Assembly (NCBI RefSeq): GCF_024708915.1
Contig: NZ_JANJXQ010000201.1
Coordinates: 1 to 23,041, forward strand
Direction of reading: 5' to 3'
Length of the DNA stretch: 23,041 nucleotides
DNA from: Thiobacillus sp.
GTDB taxonomy: Bacteria; Pseudomonadota; Gammaproteobacteria; Burkholderiales; Thiobacillaceae
Part shown: in pieces, positions 7,595 to 15,949 of the stretch
Position numbering within the stretch: the first letter of the stretch is position 1
Layout: each line of letters begins with the position of its first letter
The notes under the pieces: model-generated
Told to the model about the DNA's origin: nothing
Seen by the model: the letters and a program-made list of their open reading frames with translations, nothing else
Database searches by the model: none
Translations under genes and position numbers: made by a program

Positions 7595-9493
7595 ATGAAA
7601 AAAAAACGCGGATTTCTGCAGCATTCGCTGCTGCTCAAGCTAGGCGGCGCGCTGGCGCTGATCGCCAGCTTCGCCATCCTTGGCATGGCGAGTTCGGGCA
7701 TTATCGCCGAATCGGTGCAAGGCAGCGGCGAAGCGATCAACCTGGCGGGCAGCCTGCGCATGCAAACCTACAAGATGACCAGCCTTGCCTTGTCGGCGCG
7801 CCTGCCGGAGGGCGCCGATGCCGCAGTCCGGCTGCGCAGGGCGGTCGACACCTTCGAGGCCACCCTCCAGGATCCGCGCATCACCGACATGATGACGAAG
7901 CAGAGCAAGACGGCCTTGTCCGGCAGCTACGCGACGGTGTGGGATGTCTGGAACGGCCAAATCAAACCGCGCTTCCTGGCAGCGGCGGAGAATGCCCAGT
8001 CCGGCGCGGCGGACAAGGTGCCGTCGATCGGGGAGGTCACGCTGTTCGTCGACCAGATCCACGATCTGGTCAAGCAGATCGAACGCGACACCGAGGCCAA
8101 GATCCTGGTGTTGCGCATGGTGCTCGGCGCCGCCTTGCTGATGACCCTGCTGGTCGGCGCGCTCACCCTGTATCTGGCGCGCAACGATTTGATCCTGCCG
8201 CTGCGCGACCTGCTCGCCTTCGCCGCCAATGTCGGGCGCGGCAACCTGGCGGTGCGCACCGAGCATACCGGCAACGACGAACTGGGGCGGCTGGGCCAGG
8301 CGTTCAACCACATGGCCGAAGATCTTTCCAAACTGTATCGGGACCTGGAAGCGCGGGTGGCGGAAAAAACCGCCGAACTCACCATCGCCAACCGCTCGCT
8401 GGAACTGCTCTATCACTCCATCGCGCGGCTCTACAACGGCCCGGTGGCGCCGGACACCTATGTCATCCTGCTCAAGGATCTGGAAAACGTTCTCGGCGTG
8501 GGGCAAGGGCTGGCCTGCCTGGTGGAAGCCGGCGGCTCGCGTGCGCGGGTGATCGCCAGCACCCTGCAGCCGAACAGCGGCGATGCCGGCCAGTGCGGCC
8601 TGATTAGCTGCGTCGAATGCCTGAAGCATCAGGCGCTGGCCGTGCATCCGCTGAGCGATGGCCGGCGCGTGATATCTTTGCCGCTCATGGATACCGAGCA
8701 TCGTTATGGCGTGCTGCAACTGGAAATGCCGCCGGGCAAGGAACTGGCGCAATGGCAGACCCAGTTGCTGGAGGCGCTGTCGCGTCATATCGGCATTGCC
8801 ATCGGCACCGCGCGGCGCACCGAACAGAGCCGCCGGCTGCCCCTGCTGGAAGAGCGCGCCGCACTGGCCCGCGAACTGCACGATTCGCTGGCGCAATCGC
8901 TGGCCTACATGAAAATCCAGGTCAGCCGCCTGAAGCCGCTGGTGGACGATCCGCAACGCGGCGGCGAAGCCGGGAATGTGCTGGAAGAACTGCGCGAAGG
9001 CTTGAACAGTGCCTACCGCCAACTGCGCGAGTTGCTCACGACCTTCCGCTTGCGCATCGATGGCGCGGGACTGGCTGCCGCCCTGCAAACCACGGTGGCC
9101 GAATTTTCCAGCCGCGGCGACATTCCGATCACGCTGGAAGTCCACCTGGCCGGCTGCACGCTCACCCCGAACGAAGAAATCCATGCCCTGCAGATTGTGC
9201 GCGAAGCCCTGTCCAACGTGCTCAACCATGCCCAGGCCCGGCAAGCGCAAGTCAAAGTGACGTGCGCCGACGATGGATCGGTTCTGGCCACCGTCACCGA
9301 CGACGGCATCGGGTTCCGCCAGGCAGCGGGAGCGCATCATTACGGCATGACGATCATGGAAGAGCGGGCAAAAAATCTGGGCGGCCAACTGACGGTCGAG
9401 AAACTGCCTGTGTTCGGCACCCGCGTCGCCCTGCATTTCACGCCGAACAACCGGCGTAAAATCCCGATACCGATCCATCCCGCCCAAGCCTAG
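7595..9493 (+). CDS. narX: NarX-like nitrate/nitrite sensor histidine kinase
   Basis: Membrane sensor that detects nitrate or nitrite in the periplasm and controls NarL phosphorylation. The 632 residues contain: TM1 (about 12-37); a P-box type ligand motif, SGEAINLAGSLRMQTYKM (44-61), the hallmark of NarX/NarQ; a four-helix periplasmic domain; TM2 (about 171-194); HAMP (195-248); a central GAF-like module with cysteines 308, 334, 339 and 342 as in NarX; a HisKA_3 dimerisation helix with the phospho-His in ARELHDSLAQ (His429); and an HATPase domain with N541, DDGIGF (569-574) and GMTIMEERAKNLGG. It starts at ATG 7595 with only a weak ribosome binding site. It is followed six bases later by narL and is divergent from nosZ. 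NarQ is the alternative name, but the Cys cluster favours NarX. Confidence 0.92.
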   Translation: MKKKRGFLQHSLLLKLGGALALIASFAILGMASSGIIAESVQGSGEAINLAGSLRMQTYKMTSLALSARLPEGADAAVRLRRAVDTFEATLQDPRITDMMTKQSKTALSGSYATVWDVWNGQIKPRFLAAAENAQSGAADKVPSIGEVTLFVDQIHDLVKQIERDTEAKILVLRMVLGAALLMTLLVGALTLYLARNDLILPLRDLLAFAANVGRGNLAVRTEHTGNDELGRLGQAFNHMAEDLSKLYRDLEARVAEKTAELTIANRSLELLYHSIARLYNGPVAPDTYVILLKDLENVLGVGQGLACLVEAGGSRARVIASTLQPNSGDAGQCGLISCVECLKHQALAVHPLSDGRRVISLPLMDTEHRYGVLQLEMPPGKELAQWQTQLLEALSRHIGIAIGTARRTEQSRRLPLLEERAALARELHDSLAQSLAYMKIQVSRLKPLVDDPQRGGEAGNVLEELREGLNSAYRQLRELLTTFRLRIDGAGLAAALQTTVAEFSSRGDIPITLEVHLAGCTLTPNEEIHALQIVREALSNVLNHAQARQAQVKVTCADDGSVLATVTDDGIGFRQAAGAHHYGMTIMEERAKNLGGQLTVEKLPVFGTRVALHFTPNNRRKIPIPIHPAQA

Positions 9494-9499
9494 GTATTC

Positions 9500-10159
9500 A
9501 TGAATTCGGCAGCCCCCCAGACCATCCTGATCGTCGACGACCACCCGCTGTTTCGCAAGGGCGTGATTCAACTGATCCAGGCGGTGCCCGAATTCCGCTT
9601 CGTGGGCGAAGCCCCCAGCGGAACCGAGGGCATTGCGCTCGCCCGCGCCCTGCAACCCGACATGATCCTGCTTGACCTCAACATGAAGGACATGAACGGC
9701 GTCGAGGTGCTGAAAGCGATCAAGGACGACGGGCTCGATTCGCGCGTCATCATGCTGACCGTTTCGGATCAGGCGGAAGACCTGATCGCCGCGCTGCAGG
9801 CCGGCGCGGACGGCTATCTGCTGAAGGACATGGAACCGGAAGACCTGATGCAGCAACTGGGCGAGGCCGCTCGCGGCAAGATCACCATCAGCGCACGCCT
9901 CACCCAGCTGCTGGTGGCTTCGCTGCGCGAAAAGAGCCGTCCCGCCAGCCTGGCCGAAGCCGGGCTGACCGAGCAGGAAAACCGCATTCTCGAACACCTG
10001 GTCGACGGCAAGAGCAACAAACTGATCGCCAAGGACATGGGGATTGCCGAGGGCACTGTGAAAGTGCACGTCAAGCATCTGCTTAAAAAGCTCAACCTGC
10101 GTTCGCGGGTGGAAGCCGCCGTCTGGGCCGACCGCTGCCGGCGGCAGGCCAAGCCCTGA
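9500..10159 (+). CDS. narL: NarL-family response regulator
   Basis: Cytoplasmic DNA-binding partner of the preceding sensor. The 219 residues have an N-terminal receiver domain with the acidic pair D13-D14, phospho-acceptor D59 in LLDLNM, T87 and K109, and a C-terminal LuxR/GerE helix-turn-helix around LTEQENRILEHLVDGKSNKLIA and GTVKVHVKHLLKKLNLRSR, where the recognition helix is NarL-like. Six bases separate it from narX, so the pair is co-transcribed. The target set cannot be read from the sequence, but the heptamers in front of narX and the adjacency to nosZ point to nitrate-responsive control of denitrification. Confidence 0.93.
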   Translation: MNSAAPQTILIVDDHPLFRKGVIQLIQAVPEFRFVGEAPSGTEGIALARALQPDMILLDLNMKDMNGVEVLKAIKDDGLDSRVIMLTVSDQAEDLIAALQAGADGYLLKDMEPEDLMQQLGEAARGKITISARLTQLLVASLREKSRPASLAEAGLTEQENRILEHLVDGKSNKLIAKDMGIAEGTVKVHVKHLLKKLNLRSRVEAAVWADRCRRQAKP

Positions 10160-10212
10160 CCGGCTGATTGCCGGCAGCGGAATCCGCAAGCGCTGGCATT
10201 TCTCCCGATGGT
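10160..10212. other. Convergent narL / hypE spacer with a small hairpin
   Basis: Two convergent operons meet in this 53-base gap. CCGGC (10160-10164) and GCCGG (10170-10174) form a five-base-pair stem with loop TGATT directly after the narL stop. There is no T-run, so termination here is either weak or Rho-dependent. Nothing else is seen. Confidence 0.4.
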
Positions 10213-11217
10213 TCAACAGATCCGCGGCAGCGGGTCGTCCTCCAGTTCGTCGAGTATGCGGCGGCCGCCAAGCTCGGTTTGCAGGATGACCCGGCTGGCG
10301 CCGGTTTCGATGCGGCCGACGATGCGGGCCTCGGCCCCTTCGGGCAGCGCCTGCCAGCGCGCGAGGATTTCCGCCGCCGCCGCCGCATCGGCCACCGCGA
10401 CGATGCGCCCCTCGCAGGCGAGGTAATACGGATCGTAGCCCAGCATTTCGCACACCGACACCACTTGCGGGCGCAGCGGCACCGCGCGCTGTTCGAGTAT
10501 CACGCTGTGGCCGCAGGCACGCGCGATCTCGTGGGCCACAGTAGCAAGCCCGCCGCGCGTCGGGTCGCGCATGAAGCGCAGACCCGGCAGGTCGCGCACC
10601 GCCTGCGCCAGCGGCAGTACGGAGGCCGAGTCGGAGCGCAATTCGCCGGACAGGCCGAACTGCTCGCGCGCCAGCATCACCGCGATGCCGTGATCGCCCA
10701 CCGGGCCGGACACCAGCACCGCGTCGCCCGGCGCGATGCGCGTGACGTCGAGCGGCGTCCGGGCGCGTTTCACGCCGATTCCGGCGACCGACAGGTACAG
10801 CCCGCCGCCTTCGCCGCGCCGCACCACCTTGGTGTCGCCGGCTACCACGGCGACGCGGTTCTGCCGCGCGGCCCGTGCAAAGCTGGCGATGTAGCGGTCG
10901 AGCGCGGCGACTTCAAGTCCTTCCTCGATCAGCGCGGACACGGTGAAGTAGAGCGGATCGGCCCCGGCCACCGCCAGGTCGTTGACCACACCATGCACCG
11001 CCAGCGAACCGATGTCGCCGCCGGGGAATTCGAGCGGTTCGACGGTGAAGCCGTCGGTCGTGAGCATGATTTCGCCGTCGATGCGCGGCAGCACCACGGC
11101 GTCGGCGTCGGTATCGAGCAGCGGGTTGCCGAGATGGCGGGCAAAGATGTCGGCGATGAGTTCGCGCATCAGGCGGCCGCCGTTGCCGTGCGCGAGCAGG
11201 ATGCGGGTGTCGTCCAT
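10213..11217 (-). CDS. hypE: HypE, carbamoyl dehydratase for hydrogenase CN ligand synthesis
   Basis: Takes the carbamoyl group from HypF onto its C-terminal cysteine and dehydrates it to thiocyanate, the source of the cyanide ligands of the [NiFe] active site. The 334-residue product has the PurM-like AIRS fold motifs AHGNGGRLM near the N-terminus, TDGFTVEPLEFPGGDIGSLA, VVAGDTKVV and MRDPTRGGLA. It ends in the diagnostic PRIC with the catalytic terminal Cys. The ATG at 11217 follows the hypF stop after two bases. A longer in-frame extension to 11946 is antisense-like arginine-rich sequence overlapping hypF and is rejected. It is the last gene of the hyp operon. Confidence 0.97.
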   Translation of the reverse strand: MDDTRILLAHGNGGRLMRELIADIFARHLGNPLLDTDADAVVLPRIDGEIMLTTDGFTVEPLEFPGGDIGSLAVHGVVNDLAVAGADPLYFTVSALIEEGLEVAALDRYIASFARAARQNRVAVVAGDTKVVRRGEGGGLYLSVAGIGVKRARTPLDVTRIAPGDAVLVSGPVGDHGIAVMLAREQFGLSGELRSDSASVLPLAQAVRDLPGLRFMRDPTRGGLATVAHEIARACGHSVILEQRAVPLRPQVVSVCEMLGYDPYYLACEGRIVAVADAAAAAEILARWQALPEGAEARIVGRIETGASRVILQTELGGRRILDELEDDPLPRIC

Positions 11218-11219
11218 GG

Positions 11220-13448
11220 TCAGGTTCGTGTGAAGAGGAATTCGATGGCCTGGCCGAAGCTCAGCCCGGCGTCGTTGACCGGGAGACGTTGCGGCAGGCG
11301 CGCGGCGAAACCCGCCGCTTCCAGTTGCGCGCGCGCGGCCTCGGCCAGGAGGCGGTTCTGGAACACGCCGCCGCTGAGGCCGACGTGGGCGATGCCGGTT
11401 TCCTCGCGCAGGCGCGTCGCCTGATCGACGAGCGCCTGCGCCAGGCTGAGATGAACGTCCGCCGCGCGCGCGGCCGGTGTGCTGCCGGCGTTGTTCAGCA
11501 CCGGCAGCAGCGGCGCCCAGTCGCTGCGCCAGACGCCGTGCGCATCGCGCGCCAGCGGCAGGGCTACGGCGCGGCCTTCGGCGGTGGCCAGCGCTTCGAG
11601 CCGCATCGGCGCCTCGCCTTCGAAGCGCGCATGCGTGCAGACACCGCACAGCGCGGCCGCTGCGTCGAACAGCCGGCCGACCGAGGAGGTGGACGGGCTG
11701 TTGAGCCCTTGCGCCCAGGCCTGGCGCAAGGGCTCGGGCGCGAAAGGTGCCGCCAGGCCGGCCTCCCACAGCAGCGCGGCGGCGGCGCGCCACGGCTCGC
11801 GCCCGGCGCGGTCGCCGCCGGGCAGGCGGAACGGACGGAACGAGGCGGCGCGCCGCCAGCGGCCGGGTGCGCCGACCAGGGCCTCGCCGCCCCACAGCGT
11901 GCCGTCTTCGCCGAGGCCGACGCCGTCCCAGGCGAACACGATCCACTCTTCGACTTCAGGAAATTCCCAGGCCAGCGCCGAGGCGTGCGCGGGGTGGTGC
12001 CAGACCTCGGACACGGGCAGCCCGCTGTCGCGTACATACGTGCGATAGCCGTAACCGGGGTGATGGTCGACGACGAGGCGCTTCGCCTCGACCCGGTAGA
12101 GCCGTTGCAGGTCCGCCGCGGTCTGCGCCAGCGTGTCGAGGCTGCGCGGACTGTCGAGCTCGCCGATGTGCGGCGAGACGACGGCGCGCCTGCCCCAGGC
12201 AAGACACACGGTGTTCTTCATGTGGCTGCCGAGCGCCAGCACCGGCTCGGCAAGCGGCGCGGGCAGTTCCAGTTCCAGCGGTGCGAGGCCGCGTCCGAGG
12301 CGCAGCGGGCGGGGGATGCCGGCGATCACGCGGTACACCGGATCGTCGGCCGGCCGCACGATGGGGCGGTCGTGATGCAGAAAGGCGTCGGCGACGTGCG
12401 CGAGCCGGGCTTCCGCCTCGGCGGCGTCGGTCAGCACGGGTTCGCCCGCAAGATTGCCCGAGGTCGCCACCAGCGGCCCGCCGAAGTCGGCGAGCAGCAG
12501 CGCGTGCAGGGGCGAGTAGGGCAAGAGGCAGCCGATTTCCGCGAGGCCGGGCGCGATGGCCTCGGCAAGCCCGCCATGCGCCCGTCTGGGCAGCAGCACG
12601 ATGGGCCGTTCGGGCGATTGCAGGCGCGCCGCAAGCTCTTCTGTTACATGAACAGATGCCTGCAACGCTTTGATGTCATAAAACATCACGGCCAGTGGCT
12701 TGGCCGGGCGCGGTTTGCGCGCGCGCAGCGCGGCGACGGCCGCGTCCCTGCGCGCGTCGCACAGCAGGTGGTAGCCGCCGACGCCCTTGAGCGCGACGAT
12801 CCTGCCGGCGCGCAATGCGGCGACCGCGGCGGCGAGCGCGGCTTCGTCGCCGGCGAGCGACGCGCCGTCGGCGACGAAGCGCAGATGCGGCCCGCACACC
12901 GGGCAGGCTATGGGTTCGGCGTGGAAACGGCGGTCGCGCGGGTTTTCGTATTCGGCACGGCAATCCGGACACAGCGCGAAATCGCGCATGGCCGTGTTGG
13001 GCCGGTCGTAGGGCAGCGCGGTGATCAGCGTGTAGCGCGGGCCGCATTGGGTGCAGTTGATGAAGGGGTAGCGATGGCGGCGGTCGGCCGGGTCGTGCAA
13101 TTCGGCCAGGCAGTCGGCGCAAACGAAGCCGTCCGGCGGCAGATGGGCATCGGCCCGGTCGGTCGCCACGCTGTCGCGGATGACGAAGTCCGCGGCCGCC
13201 TCGAACGCGCAGTCCGCGACGACGAGCGGGCCGGGCGCCGCCAGCGGCGGTGCCTCGTCGAGCAGGGCCGTGCCGAATTGCCGCAAGCGTTCGGGCTCGC
13301 CCTCGGCGTGGATTTCCACCGCGCCGTCGGCGTTGCGCACCCAGCCGGTGATGCCGTGGACCTGCGCCAGACGATGGACGAAGGGCCGGAAGCCCACGCC
13401 CTGCACCCGGCCGTCGATGGTGATGAAGCGGGCGGCGCGTTCAGGCAT
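11220..13448 (-). CDS. hypF: HypF, carbamoyltransferase for hydrogenase maturation
   Basis: Converts carbamoyl phosphate and ATP to carbamoyl adenylate and loads HypE. The 742 residues match the usual HypF architecture: an acylphosphatase domain with GRVQGVGFRPFV (13-24), two zinc fingers with cysteine pairs 110/113 with 132/135 and 160/163 with 182/185, a YrdC/Sua5-like domain beginning near ALKGVGGYHLLCDA (219-232) with RKPRPAKPLAVM, and a C-terminal Kae1-like domain with VDHHPGYGY, HHPAHASAL, FAWDGVGLGEDGTLWGGE and LSGGVFQNRLL. The ATG at 13448 overlaps the hypD end by 8 bases. The open frame to 13622 would add 58 residues of antisense-like sequence and is not used. Confidence 0.97.
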   Translation of the reverse strand: MPERAARFITIDGRVQGVGFRPFVHRLAQVHGITGWVRNADGAVEIHAEGEPERLRQFGTALLDEAPPLAAPGPLVVADCAFEAAADFVIRDSVATDRADAHLPPDGFVCADCLAELHDPADRRHRYPFINCTQCGPRYTLITALPYDRPNTAMRDFALCPDCRAEYENPRDRRFHAEPIACPVCGPHLRFVADGASLAGDEAALAAAVAALRAGRIVALKGVGGYHLLCDARRDAAVAALRARKPRPAKPLAVMFYDIKALQASVHVTEELAARLQSPERPIVLLPRRAHGGLAEAIAPGLAEIGCLLPYSPLHALLLADFGGPLVATSGNLAGEPVLTDAAEAEARLAHVADAFLHHDRPIVRPADDPVYRVIAGIPRPLRLGRGLAPLELELPAPLAEPVLALGSHMKNTVCLAWGRRAVVSPHIGELDSPRSLDTLAQTAADLQRLYRVEAKRLVVDHHPGYGYRTYVRDSGLPVSEVWHHPAHASALAWEFPEVEEWIVFAWDGVGLGEDGTLWGGEALVGAPGRWRRAASFRPFRLPGGDRAGREPWRAAAALLWEAGLAAPFAPEPLRQAWAQGLNSPSTSSVGRLFDAAAALCGVCTHARFEGEAPMRLEALATAEGRAVALPLARDAHGVWRSDWAPLLPVLNNAGSTPAARAADVHLSLAQALVDQATRLREETGIAHVGLSGGVFQNRLLAEAARAQLEAAGFAARLPQRLPVNDAGLSFGQAIEFLFTRT

Positions 13449-14538
13449 CGGCGGCCACGCGCACGCCGCCCGCCCACCAGATGCGGCAGGCGCCCTCGTC
13501 CGACACCATGCAGGGCCCGACGGGATTGCGCGGCGTACACGCGCGGCCGTAGATGCGGCACTGGTTGGGATAGATGCGGCCGAGCACCACCTGCGCGCAA
13601 TCGCAGCCGGGCGGCATCGCACCGGCGCGCCGGCGTTCGGGATCGCTGTGGTCGGGAAACAGCGTGCGCGCGTCGTGCTGCGCGAGCTGCGGTTTCAGCG
13701 CGTAGCCCGATTGCGGGATGACGCCGATGCCGCGCCAGTTGGCGTCGACGACGTCGAGCGTCGCGCGCAGGAAGCGCTGTGCGGTCGGGTTGCCCTCTGG
13801 ATGCACGACCTCGCGGTAGCAGTTGTCGAGAAAGCGCTCGCCGGTCTGCAACTGGCGCAGCACCGAATAGAAGGCGGCCAGCAGCGATTCAGTCGAAAAG
13901 CCGGCGACGGCGGCGGGTATCTCGTGGCGGTCGACGACGAAGCGCCATTCCGCCGGGCCCATCACGGCCGAGACGTGGCCGGGCGCGACCAGTGCGTCGA
14001 AGCCGGGCGTGTCGCTATCGAGCAGCATCGCCACCGCCGGCCAGGTCAGTCGGCCGGACAGCAGGATGGCGAGATTGTCCGGCACGCCCTCTGCGAGCAT
14101 CGCCGCAGTCGGTGCCGTGGTCGTCTCGAAGCCGGCGGCGAAGAACACCACCGGGCGGCCGGGATTGTCCAGCGCGATCTTCCTCGCATCGAGCGGGCTG
14201 GCGATCGGCCGCACGTCGGCGCCGGCGGCCTGCGCCTCGGCGAGCGTACGCACCTCGCCCTTCTTCACGTTGACCGGCACCCGCAGCATGTCGCCGTAGG
14301 CGAGCAGGATGACACGGTCCTTGAGCGCGAGCTGGATGGCCTGGTAGACGTCTTCCTCGGGGCACACGCAGACCGGGCAGCCGGGGCCGGGCACGAGCTC
14401 GATCCATTCCGGCAGCGCGCCGCGCAGGCCGGCGTGGGTGATCGAGCGCTCGTGCCCGCCGCACACGTTCATGATCTTGACCCTGCGGTCGAAGTCGAGG
14501 GCGTGGAGTTTTTCCAGCCAGGCGCGGGCCTCGTTCAT
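13441..14538 (-). CDS. hypD: HypD, Fe-S scaffold protein for Fe(CN)2CO assembly
   Basis: With HypC it forms the scaffold on which the Fe(CN)2CO group of [NiFe] hydrogenase is built. The 365-residue product carries the family signatures NVCGGHE (24-30, Cys26), GPGCPVCVCP (51-60), AAGFETTTAPTA, VAPGHVSAVMG and, at the C-terminus, the [4Fe-4S] cysteine region CDCAQVVLGRIYPNQC followed by RIYGRACTPRNPVGPCMVS. The ATG at 14538 overlaps the hypB stop by one base (TGATG), indicating coupled translation. Length and motifs are normal. An upstream open extension to 14655 lies inside hypB and is unlikely. Confidence 0.97.
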   Translation of the reverse strand: MNEARAWLEKLHALDFDRRVKIMNVCGGHERSITHAGLRGALPEWIELVPGPGCPVCVCPEEDVYQAIQLALKDRVILLAYGDMLRVPVNVKKGEVRTLAEAQAAGADVRPIASPLDARKIALDNPGRPVVFFAAGFETTTAPTAAMLAEGVPDNLAILLSGRLTWPAVAMLLDSDTPGFDALVAPGHVSAVMGPAEWRFVVDRHEIPAAVAGFSTESLLAAFYSVLRQLQTGERFLDNCYREVVHPEGNPTAQRFLRATLDVVDANWRGIGVIPQSGYALKPQLAQHDARTLFPDHSDPERRRAGAMPPGCDCAQVVLGRIYPNQCRIYGRACTPRNPVGPCMVSDEGACRIWWAGGVRVAADA

Positions 14539-15344
14539 CAGGCGGTCACGCTGTGATATTTCATGCCGTCGCTCTGGATCGCGGGACGGCGCGACTGGCC
14601 GATCGCCACACGGGCGCGCTGGGCGCCGAGTTGCTCGCGCAGCCACGTGAGCCACACATCCATGCCCAGATCCTTGCGCGCCGATAGCCGCATCACCGGC
14701 GCCGGGTTGGCCAGGTTGCGCAGGTGCGCTTCCGCCTTGTCCGGGTCGAAGTCGTCGAGCACGGCCAACAGGTCGGTCTTGGTCAGCAGCATGGCGTCGG
14801 CGGCACGGAACATCACCGGGTACTTGGCCGGCTTGTCGTCGCCCTCGGTGGTCGAGAGCAGGGTGACGTTGAGATGCTGGCCAAGGTCGAAGCTCGCCGG
14901 GCAGACGAGGTTGCCGACGTTCTCGATGAACAGGATATCGACGCCGTCGAGATTCATCTGGTGCAGCGCGTCGTGCACCAGATGCGCGTCGAGGTGGCAG
15001 GCGGTGCCGGTGACGATCTGGTGCGCCTGCACGCCCTGGGCACGGATGCGAAGGGCGTCGTTCTCGGTTTCGAGGTCGCCCTCGATCACGGCACAGGTGA
15101 ATTCGTCCTTCAGCGCGGCGAGCGTGGCTTCGAGCAGCGCGGTCTTGCCGGAGCCGGGCGAGGACATCAGGTTGATCGCGAGGATGCCGCGGCGGTCGAA
15201 GTGATCGCGGTTATGGCCCGCCTGGTCGTCGTTCTTCTGTAACAGGCCCTTCAGCACCGAAACAGCCGTCGCCCCCTTGGCGACGGGTTTGAACGCGAGG
15301 TGCCGGTTGCCGGGGGTGAGGTTGCAGCCGCAGGTGTCACACAT
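14538..15344 (-). CDS. hypB: HypB, GTPase for nickel insertion into hydrogenase
   Basis: Delivers nickel with HypA to the hydrogenase large-subunit precursor. The 268 residues begin MCDTCGCN, the CxxCxC high-affinity nickel site (C2, C5, C7). There is then a short linker without the histidine-rich nickel-storage stretch found in some HypB proteins, and a SIMIBI GTPase domain with P-loop SSPGSGKT (61-68), the metal ligands C116/H117 in TACHLDAH and C148 in ENVGNLVCP. The C-terminus ends GMKYHSVTA. The ATG at 15344 has no ribosome binding site because a heptad repeat occupies the upstream bases. It overlaps the hypA end by 8 bases, so translation probably depends on coupling to hypA. Confidence 0.96.
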   Translation of the reverse strand: MCDTCGCNLTPGNRHLAFKPVAKGATAVSVLKGLLQKNDDQAGHNRDHFDRRGILAINLMSSPGSGKTALLEATLAALKDEFTCAVIEGDLETENDALRIRAQGVQAHQIVTGTACHLDAHLVHDALHQMNLDGVDILFIENVGNLVCPASFDLGQHLNVTLLSTTEGDDKPAKYPVMFRAADAMLLTKTDLLAVLDDFDPDKAEAHLRNLANPAPVMRLSARKDLGMDVWLTWLREQLGAQRARVAIGQSRRPAIQSDGMKYHSVTA

Positions 15345-15726
15345 TTTGTGGGTGAGGGGTAAGGGGTGAAGGGTGAGGGGTATCCGTTACCAGCTCGACG
15401 CTTTCCAGCAGGAGTTCATCACCGGAAATGATCTGGGTGTGCCAGTCGTCGCAGACGCCGCAGACGAGGCGATTCATCGCGGCCTCGGTTTCGGTGCCGC
15501 AGGTCTGGCAGCGCACCCGGATCGGCGCGTGGATGAATTCTAGTGCGGCGTGTTGCATGCGGCGGCCGGCGGCGGCGAGCGGAAACGCGCTGGCAAGGAG
15601 TTCGGGCACCACGCCGGCGAGCGGGCCGATGCGCACGCGGATAGAGGTGGCACTGCTCGCCTGATGCTGACCGATCACGGCGTCCACCTGCTCGACCAGC
15701 GCCTGGGCAACGGCGAGCTCATGCAC
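15337..15726 (-). CDS. hypA: HypA, nickel metallochaperone
   Basis: Zinc- and nickel-binding partner of HypB. Starting at GTG 15726, which has a clear GGAGG six bases upstream, the protein begins MHELAVAQALVEQV, restoring the obligatory N-terminal MHE with the nickel ligand His2. The zinc site is C73/C76 and C89/C92 (CQTC and CGVC). The product is 129 residues, about 12-16 longer than a typical HypA. The extra tail, TDTPHPSPLTPHPQNV, is encoded by a seven-base repeat at the hypA-hypB junction. The longer frame to 15774 would move the MHE motif inside and is rejected. The start overlaps hypC by 8 bases. Confidence 0.95.
   Translation of the reverse strand: MHELAVAQALVEQVDAVIGQHQASSATSIRVRIGPLAGVVPELLASAFPLAAAGRRMQHAALEFIHAPIRVRCQTCGTETEAAMNRLVCGVCDDWHTQIISGDELLLESVELVTDTPHPSPLTPHPQNV
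15351..15385. repeat. Degenerate heptanucleotide tandem repeat in the hypA 3' end
   Basis: Five consecutive seven-base units on the plus strand read GGTGAGG, GGTAAGG, GGTGAAG, GGTGAGG and GGTATCC. The first four differ by one or two bases and the last is decayed. The array lies inside the last codons of hypA (minus strand) and ends seven bases short of the hypB start codon. It encodes the proline/histidine-rich HypA tail and supplies no ribosome binding site for hypB. Confidence 0.85.
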
Positions 15727-15949
15727 CGCTTTCCTCCAGAATCCGGTCCAGCAGTTCCCAGGTGGTGCGGGCATCGGCCTCGGCGATTGTCTGGATGGCG
15801 TAGCCGACGTGCACCATGACGAAGTCGCCGACTGCGGGCGGTTCGTCCTGCATCATGAACAGGCTGACGTCGCGCCACACGCCCTTGGCCTGACAGCGGG
15901 CGCTAAAGCCTTCGATCGATTCGATCTGCATGGGAATGGCAAGGCACAT
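15719..15949 (-). CDS. hypC: HypC, hydrogenase assembly chaperone
   Basis: Small chaperone that binds HypD during Fe(CN)2CO synthesis and then escorts the hydrogenase large-subunit precursor. The 76-residue product starts MCLAIPMQIESI, giving the essential N-terminal Cys2 after Met removal, and has the conserved VGDFVMVHVGYAIQTI motif. Length is typical. The ATG at 15949 has only a weak ribosome binding site. A frame open to 16015 would add 22 residues ahead of Cys2 and would abolish function, so it is rejected. It is the first gene of the minus-strand hyp operon and divergent from the hydrogenase protease gene. HybG or HupF are equivalent family names. Confidence 0.95.
   Translation of the reverse strand: MCLAIPMQIESIEGFSARCQAKGVWRDVSLFMMQDEPPAVGDFVMVHVGYAIQTIAEADARTTWELLDRILEESGA

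Noticed and set aside
10160..10174. Hairpin after narL as an intrinsic terminator
   Set aside because: The stem is only five base pairs and no T-run follows, so it is kept only as a note on the spacer.
7640..10453. A 937-codon open frame on the minus strand opposite narX and narL
   Set aside because: It is exactly antisense to two clear genes and its translation is low-complexity Arg/Gln/His-rich with no domain. Long antisense frames are expected in GC-rich coding DNA.
11289..13721. An 810-codon open frame on the plus strand opposite hypF
   Set aside because: It mirrors hypF codon by codon, is rich in Arg, Ala and Gly, and lacks any recognisable motif. It is a shadow of the real gene.
15351..15385. 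CRISPR or REP-like element at the hypA-hypB junction
   Set aside because: The units are contiguous seven-base repeats without spacers or dyad symmetry, so it is a simple tandem array.
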